A stretch of 64,000 nt of DNA, from positions 2,883,989 to 2,947,988 of the forward strand of contig NC_013517.1 of assembly GCF_000024405.1 (NCBI RefSeq), written 5' to 3'. This DNA comes from Sebaldella termitidis ATCC 33386. Lineage in GTDB: Bacteria; Fusobacteriota; Fusobacteriia; Fusobacteriales; Leptotrichiaceae. This document shows, in pieces, positions 17,853 through 25,822 of the stretch (positions are counted from its first letter, which is position 1; every line of letters starts with the position of its first letter). The notes under the pieces were generated by a model. The model had not been told where the DNA came from. It did no database searches and saw only the letters and a program-made list of their open reading frames with translations. The translations under genes were made by a program, and so were the position numbers.

Positions 17853-19034
17853 ATGTTTTACGTTGGTATTGATATTGCCAAACATAGCCATGAGGCTTCT
17901 ATTACTGATTCCAACGGTTATCTTCTTGGAAAAAGTATTAGCTTTTCAAATTCTCAAAAAGGATGTGAGAAATTAATTGCTTTGTTAGAACGTTTCTCTG
18001 CTACTGTTGATAATACTATCATTGGTCTGGAAGCTACTGGTCATTATTGGTTATCTGTATACTCATTTTTACTTGAATTAGGTTATGATTTAAAAGTTAT
18101 CAATCCTATTCAATCAGATGCATTCAGAAAAATGTATATTCGGCAAACCAAAAATGATTCTAAAGATTCCTTTGTAATAGCACAAATTATGCGCTTTGGT
18201 GAATTTTCTTCAACAATCTTATCTGATGAAAATATTATGGCATTACGTCAACTATCCCGTTATCGTTTAGCTTTGGTTGATGAATGTTCGGATTGGAAAC
18301 GTAAAGTCATATGTCTTTTAGATCAAGTATTTCCTGAATACTCTTCTTTTTTTTCTGATACTTTCGGCGTTACTTCAAAAGAAGTTTTACTTAAATATCC
18401 TACTCCTGAGGACATGATTACTGTTAGTTCAAAAAAACTTACAACATTACTTAATAAAGCCAGCAAAGGTCGATTTAATATTAATAAGACAAAACAATTA
18501 AAAGAAACTGCCAATAATTCTTTTGGTATTAAATTTGCTAAAGATGCCTTTTCTTTTCAAATCAAACAAATGATTTCACAAATTATTTTTATTGAAAATC
18601 AACTTAATGATTTAGAAAAAGAAATTTCTTCTCTTCTACACGAAACCAACCATGTTATCACTTCAATTATTGGTATTGGTGATGTACTAGGTGCTCTCAT
18701 TATTGGAGAAATAGGTGACATCTCCCGATTTGAATCTGCCCCTAAACTTGTTGCTTTTTCAGGACTTGATGTAAAAATCAATCAATCAGGGCAATTTTCC
18801 GGAAGCAGAATGAGAATATCTAAACGTGGATCTCCATATTTACGACGTGCTATTTGGACTGCTGCAAATCGCGCGGCTTTTGCTGATCCTGTTTTATCTA
18901 ATTACTATCAATCCTTAAGAGCCAGAGGTAAACATCATTTAACTGCTGTTGGAGGTGTTGCTCGAAAACTTTGTAATATTATTTTTCCTGTACTGCGTGA
19001 TAACAAACCATATACTCCTATTTTCCCAAAATAA
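17853..19034 (+). CDS. IS110-family transposase (DEDD type)
   Basis: 393 residues. The N-terminal RuvC-like DEDD domain begins YVGIDIAKHSHE and includes GLEATGHY and KNDSKDSFVIAQ. The C-terminal Transposase_20 domain has the GIGDVLGALIIGEIGD helix-hairpin-helix, the SGLDVKINQSGQF block and a conserved Ser in ISKRGSPYLRR. The family moves by an RNA-guided recombination that uses a bridge RNA. The frame is open 30 codons further upstream, but that lies in the structured left end, so the ATG at 17853 (typical IS110 N-terminus) is used. The protein appears intact and possibly active. Confidence 0.92.
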   Translation: MFYVGIDIAKHSHEASITDSNGYLLGKSISFSNSQKGCEKLIALLERFSATVDNTIIGLEATGHYWLSVYSFLLELGYDLKVINPIQSDAFRKMYIRQTKNDSKDSFVIAQIMRFGEFSSTILSDENIMALRQLSRYRLALVDECSDWKRKVICLLDQVFPEYSSFFSDTFGVTSKEVLLKYPTPEDMITVSSKKLTTLLNKASKGRFNINKTKQLKETANNSFGIKFAKDAFSFQIKQMISQIIFIENQLNDLEKEISSLLHETNHVITSIIGIGDVLGALIIGEIGDISRFESAPKLVAFSGLDVKINQSGQFSGSRMRISKRGSPYLRRAIWTAANRAAFADPVLSNYYQSLRARGKHHLTAVGGVARKLCNIIFPVLRDNKPYTPIFPK

Positions 19035-19339
19035 CATCTTTTTTCTTTTGGAATACCCAAAGGTCTTTTTAGCATGCAATTTTTTTGAATTAATATTTTT
19101 CAAATAATTCTTGACTTTTTATAGCTGGTCTTTCTAACCTAATCTATACTTTTATACAGCTATATTATAACCCTAAACATGTTTTATTCCAATCTTAAAT
19201 TATGATAATTTAAAAAAGCTCTTCACAGATATTGGTTTTATTTGTGTAAAAAGTAAATATATATCTTTTAGAACATGACATACTGTTGTCACATTTTACA
19301 CTATATAATTTACTATAATTAAATATAGAGGAGGTTTTT

Positions 19340-19639
19340 ATGTCTAATATTGTTGAACTAGCATCTTTTTATCTGAAAAAGGAGGTGTCCCTGCCAGATT
19401 TCTTTCAGGTCTCGGATAAATTTAACAGTGAATTTCTTTCCGTACAAAAAGGGTATATTTCTCGAAAACTACTTGTTAACGGAGAAAAATGGCTCGATTT
19501 AGTTATTTGGGAGACAATGGAAGATGCACAAAATGCAGTAAAAGAATTCTATAACAGTAAGCCGGCTCTTGAATATGCGTCTTTCATGCTGGAAAATGAA
19601 GGTGATCTTCTGCATTTTTCTGTCCAAAAAAGTTATTGA
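19340..19639 (+). CDS. Small dimeric alpha/beta-barrel (ABM-like) protein
   Basis: 99 residues, no signal peptide. The pattern of an N-terminal strand, a helix (FFQVSDKFNSEFLS), then KGYISRKLLVNG...WLDLVIWETMEDAQNAV matches the dimeric alpha-beta barrel fold of antibiotic-biosynthesis-monooxygenase-like proteins. Many such proteins are quinol monooxygenases or unassigned. A strong AGAGGAGG precedes the ATG. It lies just right of the IS110 element. Fold assignment is moderate; function is not known. Confidence 0.65.
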   Translation: MSNIVELASFYLKKEVSLPDFFQVSDKFNSEFLSVQKGYISRKLLVNGEKWLDLVIWETMEDAQNAVKEFYNSKPALEYASFMLENEGDLLHFSVQKSY

Positions 19640-19676
19640 ATTATTTGAATCTATATACTTTATTTATAAGAAATAA

Positions 19677-19724
19677 CCATATAAATGAGTATTGACTATT
19701 TCCAGTTATCACTCATTTATATGG
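19677..19724. repeat. Perfect 14-bp inverted repeat (hairpin) without T-tract
   Basis: CCATATAAATGAGT (19677-19690) and its exact complement (19711-19724) enclose 20 bases whose ends can pair further (GACT with AGTT). It follows the ABM-like gene by ~40 bases and may terminate it, but lacks the usual run of T, so it could equally mark an element end or an RNA structure. Confidence 0.7.
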
Positions 19725-19760
19725 CTGATTCTGCATATAATATATTTCTATTATATTTAT

Positions 19761-19975
19761 TAGCAGCCTGATATTTCCAGACCGCCGGTTGGTAGAGCCT
19801 ATTCTGTTATTCCGACAGGCAGTCCGAGTAGTATACTTTAAATATGTATCACTATTCGCAAACAAATGGAAGTATATCCAGCCATGCCAGAGGCAGCTAA
19901 AACGTTCCTAATAAAATAATTAAGACTGTTCCAAAGTATATTCAAGCATAAACCTCACCTTGTACGGCTTTTATT
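19761..19975. other. GC-richer, non-coding, hairpin-rich segment of unknown nature
   Basis: No usable frame spans this ~215-base segment, yet its composition stands out from the AT-rich flanks. Short stems include CTGT/ACAG near 19804-19818, TGCC-AGA-GGCA near 19885-19895, and TATACTT (about 19832) with AAGTATA (about 19870). On the minus strand it follows a short frame ending in a stop and could be the right end of a degraded IS200/IS605-type element (omega-RNA-like) or an independent RNA. The rest of the 19640-20093 gap is AT-rich and featureless. Confidence 0.35.
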
Positions 19976-20093
19976 TTTATTCATTTTTACGTGATCTTTT
20001 ACTATTCATGATTGTATCTCCAATCACCATAATTTTATTTTAAATTTTTATAATCAGTTAATATTTCTTATTTTATTAGGTTTAGCTGCATAT

Positions 20094-20657
20094 TTATTTT
20101 TCCTGAGTGTTTTTATTTTCTGGAAAATATTCTGATAATGATATTAGATCTTTTAAAATTTGCCCGTCTATCTTGACTGATAATTTTTCTCCATTCTCCA
20201 ATAAAAATTCCATTGTTACTTCACTTTTCTCATTTATTTCTGAAAAATCAAAAAATGAATTATAAATTATTCTCTTTTCATTATTAACAGTCCCATTATA
20301 ATTCCGAACTATTATCTTCCCATCAGAATTTAAAGATTTTATAATTATTTCTCCTGTCATTTTTTTTACTGGTTCTTTAAAACTAATAGAAATACTTTTT
20401 TTATTTTCCATTTTTTTTAACATAGAATTTAAATACTTTGTGTAATTTATAGATAACTCTATATCTCCATATTTAGAAGAACTAATTTTATTATTATAGC
20501 CATACTTTACTCCGTCAAAATAATTACCCTCTTTATCTTGACCCCAAAAAGTCGGTCCTCCTTTTAATGGTCCTATATTGGGTATTCCATTGGGATAATA
20601 CGGTGTTGCTAAAGCTAAGAACATGCAGCTTAAGATAAAAATCACTATTTTTTTCAT
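20094..20657 (-). CDS. Secreted hypothetical protein
   Basis: 187 residues. A clear signal peptide (KKIVIFILSCMFLALA) with an Ala-type cleavage site near residue 17 means export to the periplasm or beyond. The mature part starts with a Gly/Pro-rich segment, then a beta-rich domain of ~130 residues (strands GEIIIKSLNSDG, GKIIVRNYNG, SEVTMEFLLENG) and a helical tail. TAGGAGGAG lies five bases before the ATG. No family was recognised. A Cys at residue 11 is within the hydrophobic core and is not a convincing lipobox. Confidence 0.65.
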   Translation of the reverse strand: MKKIVIFILSCMFLALATPYYPNGIPNIGPLKGGPTFWGQDKEGNYFDGVKYGYNNKISSSKYGDIELSINYTKYLNSMLKKMENKKSISISFKEPVKKMTGEIIIKSLNSDGKIIVRNYNGTVNNEKRIIYNSFFDFSEINEKSEVTMEFLLENGEKLSVKIDGQILKDLISLSEYFPENKNTQEK

Positions 20658-20763
20658 ATTTTCTCCTCCTATACTATTCTTTAATATTATATCATTTTAA
20701 TAATATTAATCAAAAAAGCTAACAAATAACTGAAAGATTTTTTTCATTCTTTTTTGAGAATTT

Positions 20764-20793
20764 AAAAAACCCCGAAAACCGTCGTTCTCGGGG
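20764..20793 (-). terminator. Terminator of rplM-rpsI
   Basis: On the minus strand CCCCGA...TCGGGG (20793-20770) forms a six-base GC-rich stem followed by a run of six T, 17 bases after the rpsI stop. Confidence 0.9.
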
Positions 20794-20811
20794 ATATAAA
20801 AAAACATAATA

Positions 20812-21210
20812 TTATCTTTTTGAAAATTGTGGCGATCTTCTTGCTTTTTTCTTTCCGTATTTCTTTCTTTCCACCATTCTTGAATCTCTTGTTAAGAATC
20901 CAGCTTCTTTTAAAGCTTTTTTCAGATTCTCATCAGCTTCAAGTAATGCTCTTGAAACACCATGTCTTATAGCTCCTGCTTGTCCAGTATTTCCACCACC
21001 GTTTACATTTACTTTCACTCCGTATTTAGTCAAAGTTTCTGTAAGTGTTAAAGGCTGCTCTACTATCTTAGCTAAAAGCTCTCTTCCGCCAAAATAACTT
21101 CTCATTTCTTTACCATTTATAACTATCCCATTTTCTCCAGGAATTAATCTTACTCTTGCTACTGAAGTCTTTCTTCTACCAGTTCCCCAATATTGAATTT
21201 TATTTGCCAT
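20812..21210 (-). CDS. rpsI: 30S ribosomal protein S9
   Basis: 132 residues. It starts with the S9 signature [16 protein letters not shown], has [19 protein letters not shown], and ends in the conserved basic tail [12 protein letters not shown] whose last residues reach the ribosomal P-site. AGGAGG lies just before the ATG. It is separated by 12 bases from rplM, the universal rplM-rpsI pair, and closed by a strong terminator. Confidence 0.98.
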   Translation of the reverse strand: MANKIQYWGTGRRKTSVARVRLIPGENGIVINGKEMRSYFGGRELLAKIVEQPLTLTETLTKYGVKVNVNGGGNTGQAGAIRHGVSRALLEADENLKKALKEAGFLTRDSRMVERKKYGKKKARRSPQFSKR

Positions 21211-21222
21211 TAATTTATCCTC

Positions 21223-21660
21223 CTATAATTCTATCTTTTCAGGTTTTTGTGCATCATGTCTGTGATCTGTGCCTTTATAAATTTTCAGTCTGTTAATCAT
21301 TTCTCTTCCTAATTTATTTTTTGGCAGCATATTTTTAACGGCTATTCTTATTACTTCAGTAGGTTTTTTATCTAACATCTCTTCCAAAGATCTAGTTTTT
21401 AATCCACCTGGGTATCCACTATGTCTATAGTATTTTTTATCAAGCATTTTATTTCCTGTAACTACGAATTTATCCGCATTAGTTACAACAACAAAATCTC
21501 CACCGTCAACATGTGGTGTATAAATTGGCTTATGTTTTCCCATTAGTCTAACAGCTATTTCCACAGCTATTTTCCCTAGTACTTTTCCTTCTGCGTCAAT
21601 TTCGTACCAATTTCTTACTACTTCTTCTTTTTTCAAGTTCTTAGTGTATTTATTATTCAC
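21223..21660 (-). CDS. rplM: 50S ribosomal protein L13
   Basis: 145 residues with RNWYEIDAEGKVLGKIA near the N-terminus, GDFVVVTNADKFVVTG, YYRHSGYPGGLK and NMLPKNKLGR, all L13 landmarks. L13 is an early-assembly large-subunit protein. The start codon is GTG at 21660, with AGGAGG seven bases upstream. The N-terminus has a few extra residues compared with many L13 proteins. Transcription comes from a perfect consensus promoter and a short structured leader. Confidence 0.98.
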   Translation of the reverse strand: MNNKYTKNLKKEEVVRNWYEIDAEGKVLGKIAVEIAVRLMGKHKPIYTPHVDGGDFVVVTNADKFVVTGNKMLDKKYYRHSGYPGGLKTRSLEEMLDKKPTEVIRIAVKNMLPKNKLGREMINRLKIYKGTDHRHDAQKPEKIEL

Positions 21661-21694
21661 TTTATCCTCCTAAATTTTTTTATTTAAGGATAAC

Positions 21695-21721
21695 GGTTCC
21701 TTTGTGGGAAAGGATTATACC
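21695..21721 (-). promoter_or_regulatory. 5' leader hairpin of the L13-S9 operon
   Basis: The transcript is expected to start near 21720. Its first bases form a hairpin: GGT, bulge ATAA, TCCTTT, loop CCCAC, AAAGGA, ACC. Leaders of this operon are often bound by a ribosomal protein for feedback control; the sequence shows only a stable 5'-terminal hairpin, so regulation is inference. Confidence 0.4.
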
Positions 21722-21726
21722 TTATT

Positions 21727-21755
21727 ATTATATTAGATTTAGTCTGCTATGTCAA
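21727..21755 (-). promoter_or_regulatory. Consensus promoter of rplM-rpsI
   Basis: On the minus strand TTGACA (21755-21750), exactly 17 bases, then TATAAT (21732-21727): a perfect sigma70 match, fitting a highly expressed ribosomal operon. Confidence 0.9.
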
Positions 21756-21887
21756 GTGAAACTGCTTATTTTTTTGAATAATTAATTATATTTCTATAAA
21801 ATATATTTTTCAAAAATTTTATTCTCTTTATTATAAGTTTACCCTGTCCTTTCTCTCTCTGAACTGTTCCTTTTCTTACCAATTATA

Positions 21888-23177
21888 TTACATAGCCAGA
21901 TTTACTATTGCCAGTATTGTTATTATCCACATAATAGGATTTATAGTTTTTATCTTCCCCTGAAATATTTCAATTACCACATATGAAATAAATCCAAAGC
22001 TTATTCCTATACTTATGCTGTAAGCAAGAGGCATCATTATTATTGTAAGAAAAGCCGGTATTGCTGTTTCCATTTTGTTAAAATCTATGTTAAGCAGATT
22101 TTTAAACATATATACCCCTACTATTATAAGAGCCGGAGCTGTTGCATAACCCGGAACTATTCCTATAATCGGCGCAAAAAATAATGTCAATATCATACAT
22201 ATTGCTACTACTATGGAAGAAAATCCTGTTCTGGCACCATCCGCCACACCGGCAGCTGATTCTACAAATGTTGTTGTTGTACTCGTCCCTAATATCGCTC
22301 CCGCCACAGTTGCTATAGCATCAGCTTCAAGAGCTTTTCCAATATCTGCCACATTTCCGTCCTCATCTTCCAGCCCTGCTGCTTTTGCACAAGCTATGAT
22401 TGTTCCTATTGAATCAAAGAGATCAAGAAACATAAAAGAGAATATTGGTCCTATAAATGATATTTTCAATGCTCCTATTACATCAAATTTTAAGAATGTT
22501 GATTCTATGCTTGGCGGCAGTGAAACTATAGTAGACGGCAGACTTGCATTTCCCGTGATTATTCCTATTGCTGTCGTTATTAAAATTCCATATAAGATTC
22601 CGCCCTTTATCTTTTTTAATTCAAAAAATCCTGTAATAATAAGACCTACGACACCCAAAGTCACTGCCGGAGTAAATTTTCCTATTCCTATTAAGGTTGC
22701 CGGATTTGCCACTATCAGTCCCATGTTCTGAAGTCCTATAAAAGCAATAAAAAGACCAATTCCTGCTGCTATTGAATATCTTATTACAATTGGAATGGAA
22801 TCCACCACTTTTTCTCTTATTTTCATAAGTGTTAATGCTAAAAATATTACACCTGATAAAAATACTATTCCTAATGCCTGTTCCCATGGTATTCCTCTTC
22901 CTACAACCAGTGAGTAAGTAAAGAATGCATTCATTCCCATTCCGGGTGCCATTGCTATAGGCATATTAGCTATAAATGCCGCAAGCAGACATCCTATTGC
23001 AGCTGCAAGACATGTTACCGTAATCAATGCTCCTTTGTCCATACCTGTTCCGTCACTTAATATTGCCGGATTTACTATTACAATATAAGCCATTGTAAGA
23101 AAAGTAGTCAAACCTCCTATTATTTCCTGTTTTAAGTTTGTTTCCCTTGCTTCAAAACCAAAAAATTTTGAAATCAT
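21888..23177 (-). CDS. Guanine/hypoxanthine permease, NCS2 AzgA/PbuG type
   Basis: 429 residues with 12 or more membrane helices. It opens with the AzgA-type FGFEARETNLKQEIIGGLTTF and has MAPGMGMNAFFTYS and TSTTTTFVESAAGVADGARTG, which are the substrate-path motifs of purine-base permeases. It should import guanine or hypoxanthine by H+ symport across the inner membrane. A guanine-class riboswitch with its own terminator lies directly upstream, agreeing with the substrate. AGGAGG lies a few bases before the ATG. Confidence 0.92.
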   Translation of the reverse strand: MISKFFGFEARETNLKQEIIGGLTTFLTMAYIVIVNPAILSDGTGMDKGALITVTCLAAAIGCLLAAFIANMPIAMAPGMGMNAFFTYSLVVGRGIPWEQALGIVFLSGVIFLALTLMKIREKVVDSIPIVIRYSIAAGIGLFIAFIGLQNMGLIVANPATLIGIGKFTPAVTLGVVGLIITGFFELKKIKGGILYGILITTAIGIITGNASLPSTIVSLPPSIESTFLKFDVIGALKISFIGPIFSFMFLDLFDSIGTIIACAKAAGLEDEDGNVADIGKALEADAIATVAGAILGTSTTTTFVESAAGVADGARTGFSSIVVAICMILTLFFAPIIGIVPGYATAPALIIVGVYMFKNLLNIDFNKMETAIPAFLTIIMMPLAYSISIGISFGFISYVVIEIFQGKIKTINPIMWIITILAIVNLAM

Positions 23178-23204
23178 CTTTGTCCTCCTATTATTTTTTG
23201 AATC

Positions 23205-23322
23205 AAAAAAGCCCCATTATTTCAATGGGGTTTAATAGTTTTAATAAATCTAAAACTGCCCCATAGTAAACTGTTATCGGCAGTTTGTAGAAACTCTTGA
23301 CCTTATTTCAAGATTATATGGT
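23205..23322 (-). promoter_or_regulatory. Guanine-class purine riboswitch with terminator
   Basis: Aptamer on the minus strand, ~23322-23260. P1 is CCATA/TATGG. P2 is CTTGA/TCAAG with loop AATAAGG. The P2-P3 junction is TTTCTAC. P3 is AACTG/CAGTT with loop CCGATAA (loop GG and CC can kiss). The P3-P1 junction is ACTAT, with C at the base-recognition position, so guanine/hypoxanthine rather than adenine. Downstream, CCCCATT-GAAAT-AATGGGG plus a T-tract (23230-23205) is a terminator whose 5' arm can pair with the 3' side of P1, giving the antiterminator. Purine binding should turn the permease gene off. Confidence 0.93.
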
Positions 23323-23338
23323 TAACTTTTTCATAATT

Positions 23339-23367
23339 ATAATACCTGTAATTTTACAATGTGTCAA
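23339..23367 (-). promoter_or_regulatory. Promoter of the riboswitch-permease unit
   Basis: TTGACA (23367-23362), 17 bases, TATTAT (23344-23339) on the minus strand, immediately upstream of the aptamer. It lies just after the stop of the RluA-type gene, with no terminator seen between, so some read-through from the long operon is possible. Confidence 0.85.
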
Positions 23368-23388
23368 TCTCTTTTTTCTTTAATTTAT

Positions 23389-24246
23389 TTATAAAAGCTC
23401 CAAAAATCCTGAATAATCCAGCTGAAATACCCTATTATCAAATTTCAAATAATACGCCAGAAGCATTAACTCACCTCTTGTATTTCGACTGCCGTACTTT
23501 TTGTCGCCTGCTATTGGAAATCCCATATCTGCAAGCTGTACACGAATCTGATGCTTTCTTCCGGTTATTAATTCTACTTCCAGTACTGTATATTTATTTT
23601 TTATGGTTTTTATTTTTTTAAAAACTGCCTTTGCAGCTTTCCCATTTTCTTTATCAGAAACTACTACTTTATTTTCTTTTGTTTCCAGAAAATTATCAAT
23701 AGTAAACTCATCTTCAGTAATAATTCCGGAAACCACAGCTATATATCTTTTTTCCAGTTCATTATTTCTTATTTTTTCTGTAAGATATCTCAAAAATTTC
23801 AAATTTTTTGCTCCCAGCAAAAGTCCTTTTGTTTCTTTGTCTATTCTGTTTGCAAAATTAAGATTTTCGTTTTTATAAATAGATTTATAAACCTCAGCAA
23901 GTCCGTATTGATTTCCTGTCCCTTTATGAACAGCCACACCTCCGGGTTTATTTATGATAAGACAGTCATCATCCTCAAAAAAAACCATTTTCATGTATCT
24001 GTCTTTATCAATTCTGAGACTGCTGTAGTGTTTTTTCTCTGTATTTTCAGACTCTTCCAAAGATTTTATTTCTATAACATCTCCAAGAACAAGTCTGTAA
24101 TTTTCTTTTTTCTTTTTTCCGTTTATTTTTACCTTACCTTTTCTTATATATTCAAATATTGTATTAAGAGCCGTATCCTTCAGTTTTTTTCTCAAAAATC
24201 TGTCCAGTCTGACTCCTTCCATATTTTCATCACATTTTATTATCAT
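23389..24246 (-). CDS. RluA-family 23S rRNA pseudouridine synthase
   Basis: 285 residues. The N-terminal S4 RNA-binding domain (RLDRFLRKKLKDT...IRKGKVKINGKKK) precedes the catalytic domain with INKPGGVAVHKG, the active-site loop FANRIDKETKGLLL (catalytic Asp) and TGRKHQIRVQLADMGFPIAGDKKYG. These mark the RluC/RluD/RluA family, which isomerises uridines in rRNA. Asn-Arg-Ile replaces the more usual His-Arg-Leu before the Asp; this occurs in some members. The target site cannot be set from sequence. It starts 7 bases after rodA. Confidence 0.9.
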   Translation of the reverse strand: MIIKCDENMEGVRLDRFLRKKLKDTALNTIFEYIRKGKVKINGKKKKENYRLVLGDVIEIKSLEESENTEKKHYSSLRIDKDRYMKMVFFEDDDCLIINKPGGVAVHKGTGNQYGLAEVYKSIYKNENLNFANRIDKETKGLLLGAKNLKFLRYLTEKIRNNELEKRYIAVVSGIITEDEFTIDNFLETKENKVVVSDKENGKAAKAVFKKIKTIKNKYTVLEVELITGRKHQIRVQLADMGFPIAGDKKYGSRNTRGELMLLAYYLKFDNRVFQLDYSGFLELL

Positions 24247-24253
24247 AATGCCT

Positions 24254-25369
24254 CTAATCTACATGTATTTTTACACTCTGTACCAGTCCTATAATCATAA
24301 ATGAAGCAATATAGGAACTTCCGCCATAGCTTAGAAACAGCAGCGGCTTCCCTGTTACCGGCATCATCCCCATTGTCATTCCTACATTTACTATAAGATG
24401 AAAAAAGAAAACACTTGCTGCACCATATAAGATCATTTTTCCAAACTCGTTTTCTATCACTTTACTCGGCCTCAGAATAAAAAATATAAGAAGGAAATAA
24501 AGAATTATTACTGAAGCTGACCCTACAAATCCTAATTCTTCCGATATAATAGAAAATATAAAATCTGTCTGAGCTTCCGGAAGAAAACTCAGTCTGCTCT
24601 GACTTCCCTTAAAAATTCCTGTTCCTGTCAGTCCACCGGCTCCTATTGATATTTTTGATTGGACTATATTCCAGCCGTCACCCCTGATATCCTGTTCAGG
24701 ATTCAAAAATGTGGTTATTCTGGTTTTCTGATACGATTTCAATCCGAACATATATACAGGAACTGCCAGCACACATGCCATCAGTCCCATTACTATAAGC
24801 GGTCTTAATCTGACCCCGTATAGAAAAATCATAGATAAAAATATAAAAATTATGGCAAGAGCTGATCCCAGATCCGGCTGTATTAAAATCAGCACTGTAA
24901 TAACAGATATTGGAAGAAAAACAACAATAACATCCAGTATATTATTTATTCCGTTTTTATAATTTTTCGTAATAAAAGCACCCAGTATTAATATTACCAT
25001 TACTTTAACGAATTCAGACGGCTGTAATGAAAACGGCCCTATCATAATCCATCTTTGAGCTCCCAGCCTTTGCTGACCGGCGAATTTTACAAGTAAAAGA
25101 AGTCCTATGCTTACACCAATTAATATCAGAATTTTTTTTTCAAATTTTCTGTAATCGTAAAATGTAAAAGCAATCATTGTTCCTGTTCCTAGCACTACCC
25201 AAAAAATATGTTTTACTATTATACTTTGTGTTTTGGGATCCTCTTTTGTAGCACTATAGATAAAAATAGTCCCTATTGCTACAAGTGTATACACGATTAA
25301 AAGAATAAGCTTATCTACCCTGTGCAGGTTTGTCTGCAGCCTCCTCGTTAATTGTTTATTTTTAAACAT
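24254..25369 (-). CDS. rodA: Rod-shape peptidoglycan glycosyltransferase RodA
   Basis: 371 residues, ten hydrophobic segments. Conserved SEDS motifs are present: AQRWIMIGPFSLQPSEFVKV, a large extracytoplasmic loop with IGAGGLTGTG and SFLPEAQTDFIFSIISEELGF, and the C-terminal PVTGKPLLFLSYGGSS. SEDS proteins polymerise lipid II with a class B PBP. RodA rather than FtsW is favoured by length and context, but no PBP2 or mreBCD lies nearby. It follows dut by 12 bases in the long envelope block. Confidence 0.9.
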   Translation of the reverse strand: MFKNKQLTRRLQTNLHRVDKLILLIVYTLVAIGTIFIYSATKEDPKTQSIIVKHIFWVVLGTGTMIAFTFYDYRKFEKKILILIGVSIGLLLLVKFAGQQRLGAQRWIMIGPFSLQPSEFVKVMVILILGAFITKNYKNGINNILDVIVVFLPISVITVLILIQPDLGSALAIIFIFLSMIFLYGVRLRPLIVMGLMACVLAVPVYMFGLKSYQKTRITTFLNPEQDIRGDGWNIVQSKISIGAGGLTGTGIFKGSQSRLSFLPEAQTDFIFSIISEELGFVGSASVIILYFLLIFFILRPSKVIENEFGKMILYGAASVFFFHLIVNVGMTMGMMPVTGKPLLFLSYGGSSYIASFMIIGLVQSVKIHVD

Positions 25370-25381
25370 AATTTCTCCTTT

Positions 25382-25822
25382 TTATTTACCTGTATGACCA
25401 AAACCACCATCTCCCCGTTTTGTTTCAGAAAGTCCGTCTTTTACATCAAAATCCAGTTTATAAACCTTACCTAATATTAGCTGCCCTATTCTTTCATTTG
25501 GCTGTATTTTATATATTTCATTGCTCAGATTTATTAAGAGTACCTTTACTTCTCCTCTGTAATCAGAATCAATTGTTCCCGGTGTATTCAAAACAGTTAT
25601 TCCGTGCTTGAAAGCCAGACCGCTTCTTGGTCTTACCTGTATTTCAAATCCTTCGGGGATTTCCAGTTTTATTCCTGTAGGCACCAGATATCTTTCAAGG
25701 GGCTTTAATTCTATTTCTTTTTCAATATTTGCCGAAACATCAATTCCCGCTGCTCCTTCTGTCATATATTTGGGTATTTCCACATTATTTTCTACTGTAA
25801 TTCCTACTTTTATTTTTTCCAT
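25382..25822 (-). CDS. dut: dUTP diphosphatase
   Basis: 146 residues, the size of trimeric dUTPases. All five motifs are visible: AAGIDVSA, RPRSGLAFKHG, NTPGTIDSDYRGE, NERIGQLIL and the C-terminal arm RGDGGFGHTG. The enzyme hydrolyses dUTP to dUMP, keeping uracil out of DNA and feeding dTMP synthesis. Its start overlaps the end of the M16 peptidase gene by 13 bases. Confidence 0.97.
   Translation of the reverse strand: MEKIKVGITVENNVEIPKYMTEGAAGIDVSANIEKEIELKPLERYLVPTGIKLEIPEGFEIQVRPRSGLAFKHGITVLNTPGTIDSDYRGEVKVLLINLSNEIYKIQPNERIGQLILGKVYKLDFDVKDGLSETKRGDGGFGHTGK

Larger units (their letters stand above)
17607..19120 (+). mobile_element. IS110-family insertion sequence (ends approximate)
   Basis: A single intact transposase gene is flanked by a ~210-base structured left end and a short right end. 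IS110 elements lack inverted repeats and usually make no target duplication, so the boundaries cannot be placed by eye. The left limit is bounded by the neighbouring promoter at 17578-17606, and the right limit is a guess within the AT-rich 19035-19339 gap, where nothing else was identified. Confidence 0.6.
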
